Assembly: GCA_002409445.1 (NCBI GenBank)
Contig: DHNJ01000065.1
Location: 20,861-27,379, forward strand
Reading direction: 5' to 3'
DNA: 6,519 bases
From: Armatimonadetes bacterium UBA5419
Lineage (GTDB): Bacteria > Armatimonadota > UBA10988
Shown: piece by piece, positions 5,126 through 6,519 of the stretch
Layout: every line of letters starts with the position of its first letter
Numbering within the stretch: position 1 is the first letter of the stretch
The notes under the pieces: model-generated
What the model was told of the DNA's origin: nothing
What the model saw: only the letters and a program-made list of their open reading frames with translations
The model's database searches: none
Program-made: the position numbers and the translations under genes

Positions 5126-6439
5126 ATGGGCATGACCATGACCGAACAGCTGCTGGCCCGTCACGCGGGTCGGGACCGCGTCGCCGCGGGCGAGAACATC
5201 TGGGTCGATGTCGACACCTTGCTCACGCACGACGTCTGCGGACCGGGCACCATCGGCATCTTCCACGAGAAGTTTGGCCGCGATGCCAAGGTCTGGGATC
5301 GCGAGCGGGTGGTCATCATCCCGGACCACTACATCTTCACCGCCGACGTGATGGCCCACCGCAACATCGATATCTTGCGCGAGTTCGTCGCCGAACAGGA
5401 CCTGCCCTACTACTACGACGTGGGCACCAGCCGCTACAAGGGCGTCTGCCACATCGCCCTGCCCGAGGAGGGCCATGCCCGGCCCGGCGAGCTGCTGCTG
5501 GGCACCGACAGCCACACCTGCACCGCCGGCGCGTTCGGTATGTTCGCCACCGGCGTCGGCAACACCGACGCCGCCTTCGCGCTGGGCACGGGCAAGACTT
5601 GGCTCAAGGTGCCCGAGACGATGCGCTTTGAGTTCGAGGGCGACCTGCCCGAGTACCTGATGGCCAAGGACCTGATCCTGATGGTCATCGGCGACATCGG
5701 CTTCTCCGGCGCCACCTACCGGGCCATGGAGTTTGCTGGCTCGGCGGTCTTCGACCTAAACATCGAAGAGCGCATGACCCTATGCAACATGGCTATCGAG
5801 GCCGGTGGCAAGAACGGCGTCATCGAGCCGGACCAGGTGACCTTCGACTACGTCGCCGATCGGACCGCGCGCGGCGGCACCCGCCGCGAATACACGCCGG
5901 TCCACGACACCGCCGATGGCAAGTACGTGGGGACCTGGCGGTACAACGTTGCCGACCTGGAGCCGCTCGTCGCCAAGCCGCACCGCCCGGACAACCGCGC
6001 CACGGTGCGCGAGGTCGCCGGGACCAAGGTCGACCGCGTCTACATCGGCAGCTGCACCGGCGGCAAGATCACCGACTTCGAGGCTGCTGCGCGCCTGCTG
6101 CAGGGCCAGGAGGTCAAGGTCGACACGTTCATCGTGCCCGCGACGACCGAGGTCGCCCGCGAGATGGGCCGCCGCAAGATCGGCGACCGCTCGCTGACCG
6201 AGATTTTCGCCGCGGCCGGCTGCCGGCTGGGCGAGAGCTCCTGCGCCGCCTGCCTCGGTGGGCCGGTCGATACCTTCGGCCGCATCAACGAGCCGCTGAC
6301 CTGCGTCAGCACGACCAACCGCAACTTCCCCGGCCGCATGGGCCACAAGGAAGGCCGGGTCTACCTGGCCTCGCCGCTGACGGCCGCCGCCAGCGCGCTG
6401 ACCGGCGTGCTGACCGACCCGCGCGACAAGATGAACTAG
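5126..6439 (+). CDS. leuC: 3-isopropylmalate dehydratase large subunit, type 2
   Basis: Large subunit of isopropylmalate isomerase, which converts 2- to 3-isopropylmalate in leucine synthesis with a [4Fe-4S] cluster, in the cytoplasm, paired with LeuD. The 437 residues belong to the aconitase superfamily: PDHY (66-69), GTDSHTCTAGAFGMFATGVGN (126-146), EAGGKNG (225-231), cluster cysteines C310 in GSCTGG and C373/C376 in SSCAACLGG, and the C-terminal TTNRNFPGRMGHKEGRVYLASP. Motifs and length resemble the archaeal/deep-branching bacterial type-2 LeuC rather than the ~470-residue E. coli type. Homoaconitase of lysine synthesis is a close relative and cannot be fully excluded, though no other lysine gene is in view. 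The start at 5126 has GGAGAG (5114-5119) six bases upstream; ATGs at codons 3 and 5 are alternatives. leuD follows after 13 bases. Confidence 0.92.
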   Translation: MGMTMTEQLLARHAGRDRVAAGENIWVDVDTLLTHDVCGPGTIGIFHEKFGRDAKVWDRERVVIIPDHYIFTADVMAHRNIDILREFVAEQDLPYYYDVGTSRYKGVCHIALPEEGHARPGELLLGTDSHTCTAGAFGMFATGVGNTDAAFALGTGKTWLKVPETMRFEFEGDLPEYLMAKDLILMVIGDIGFSGATYRAMEFAGSAVFDLNIEERMTLCNMAIEAGGKNGVIEPDQVTFDYVADRTARGGTRREYTPVHDTADGKYVGTWRYNVADLEPLVAKPHRPDNRATVREVAGTKVDRVYIGSCTGGKITDFEAAARLLQGQEVKVDTFIVPATTEVAREMGRRKIGDRSLTEIFAAAGCRLGESSCAACLGGPVDTFGRINEPLTCVSTTNRNFPGRMGHKEGRVYLASPLTAAASALTGVLTDPRDKMN

Positions 6440-6445
6440 GAGGAG
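6438..6445 (+). promoter_or_regulatory. Ribosome binding site of leuD overlapping the leuC stop
   Basis: AGGAGGAG begins within the TAG stop codon of leuC and ends 7 bases before the leuD ATG. This strong site fits balanced, coupled synthesis of the two subunits. Confidence 0.8.
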
Positions 6446-6452
6446 CACCACC

Positions 6453-6519
6453 ATGCAGACGACATACCGCGGTCGAGCCTACGTCGTGGGCGACTCCATC
6501 GACACCGACCAGATCATCC
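6453..6519 (+). CDS. leuD: 3-isopropylmalate dehydratase small subunit, first 22 codons (3' end outside window)
   Basis: The partial frame begins MQTTYRGRAYVVGDSIDTDQ and continues to the window edge. The GRAYVVGD.IDTDQII stretch is the usual N terminus of type-2 (short, archaeal-like) LeuD, the swivelling domain that completes the active site of LeuC. It directly follows leuC with 13 bases between and a strong ribosome binding site. Most of the gene, including the loop that separates isopropylmalate from homoaconitate specificity, is outside the window. The position and motif make the call secure even though only 22 codons are visible. Confidence 0.9.
   Translation, partial: MQTTYRGRAYVVGDSIDTDQII

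Noticed and set aside
5780..6454. Open frame of 224 codons on the minus strand inside leuC
   Set aside because: It is antisense to the conserved C-terminal half of LeuC, with repetitive Ala/Gly/Val composition and no recognisable motif.

Overview
The window comes from the chromosome of a GC-rich bacterium (roughly two thirds G+C by eye). Its genes are close-packed, with Shine-Dalgarno sites (GGAG/AGGAG) before most of them and one gene that looks leaderless. I cannot assign a species. The mix of a type-2 LeuC/LeuD pair, a class-B aspartate transcarbamoylase, a TIM-barrel sugar-phosphate isomerase-like protein and a probable leaderless gene would suit an environmental lineage such as Armatimonadota, Chloroflexota or Planctomycetota. 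That placement is inference only.

Left half, minus strand (2830 down to 1): three genes read leftwards as a probable operon. In transcription order they are a xylose isomerase-like TIM-barrel protein (2830-1982), aspartate carbamoyltransferase pyrB (1945-866) and argininosuccinate lyase argH (869 to beyond the left edge). PyrB has a four-cysteine zinc module fused to its C terminus. The module resembles the zinc domain of the regulatory chain PyrI, without PyrI's nucleotide-binding part. argH starts at a TTG that overlaps the pyrB stop codon.

Middle (2831-2985): a divergent intergenic region of 155 bp with small inverted repeats but no promoter I can call with confidence.

Right half, plus strand: an exported protein with two TlpA/thioredoxin domains (2986-3993) is followed by a membrane-anchored TPR protein (4061-5029). 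The TPR gene has a promoter-like -10 element six bases before its ATG. Next come a clear sigma70-type promoter (TTGCCG-17-TATAAT), a 21-bp-period direct repeat just upstream of it, and leuC (5126-6439) followed by leuD (6453 to beyond the right edge). LeuC and LeuD together form isopropylmalate isomerase of leucine biosynthesis.

The genes are mostly primary biosynthesis (pyrimidine, arginine, leucine) plus envelope thiol-redox and scaffold proteins. I see no mobile element, CRISPR array, RNA gene or defence system. The points most worth a second look are the PyrB-zinc-module fusion, the likely leaderless TPR gene with TPR-like helices on both sides of its membrane segment, the gap-free internal duplication in the TlpA protein with two different active sites, and the direct repeat before leuC.
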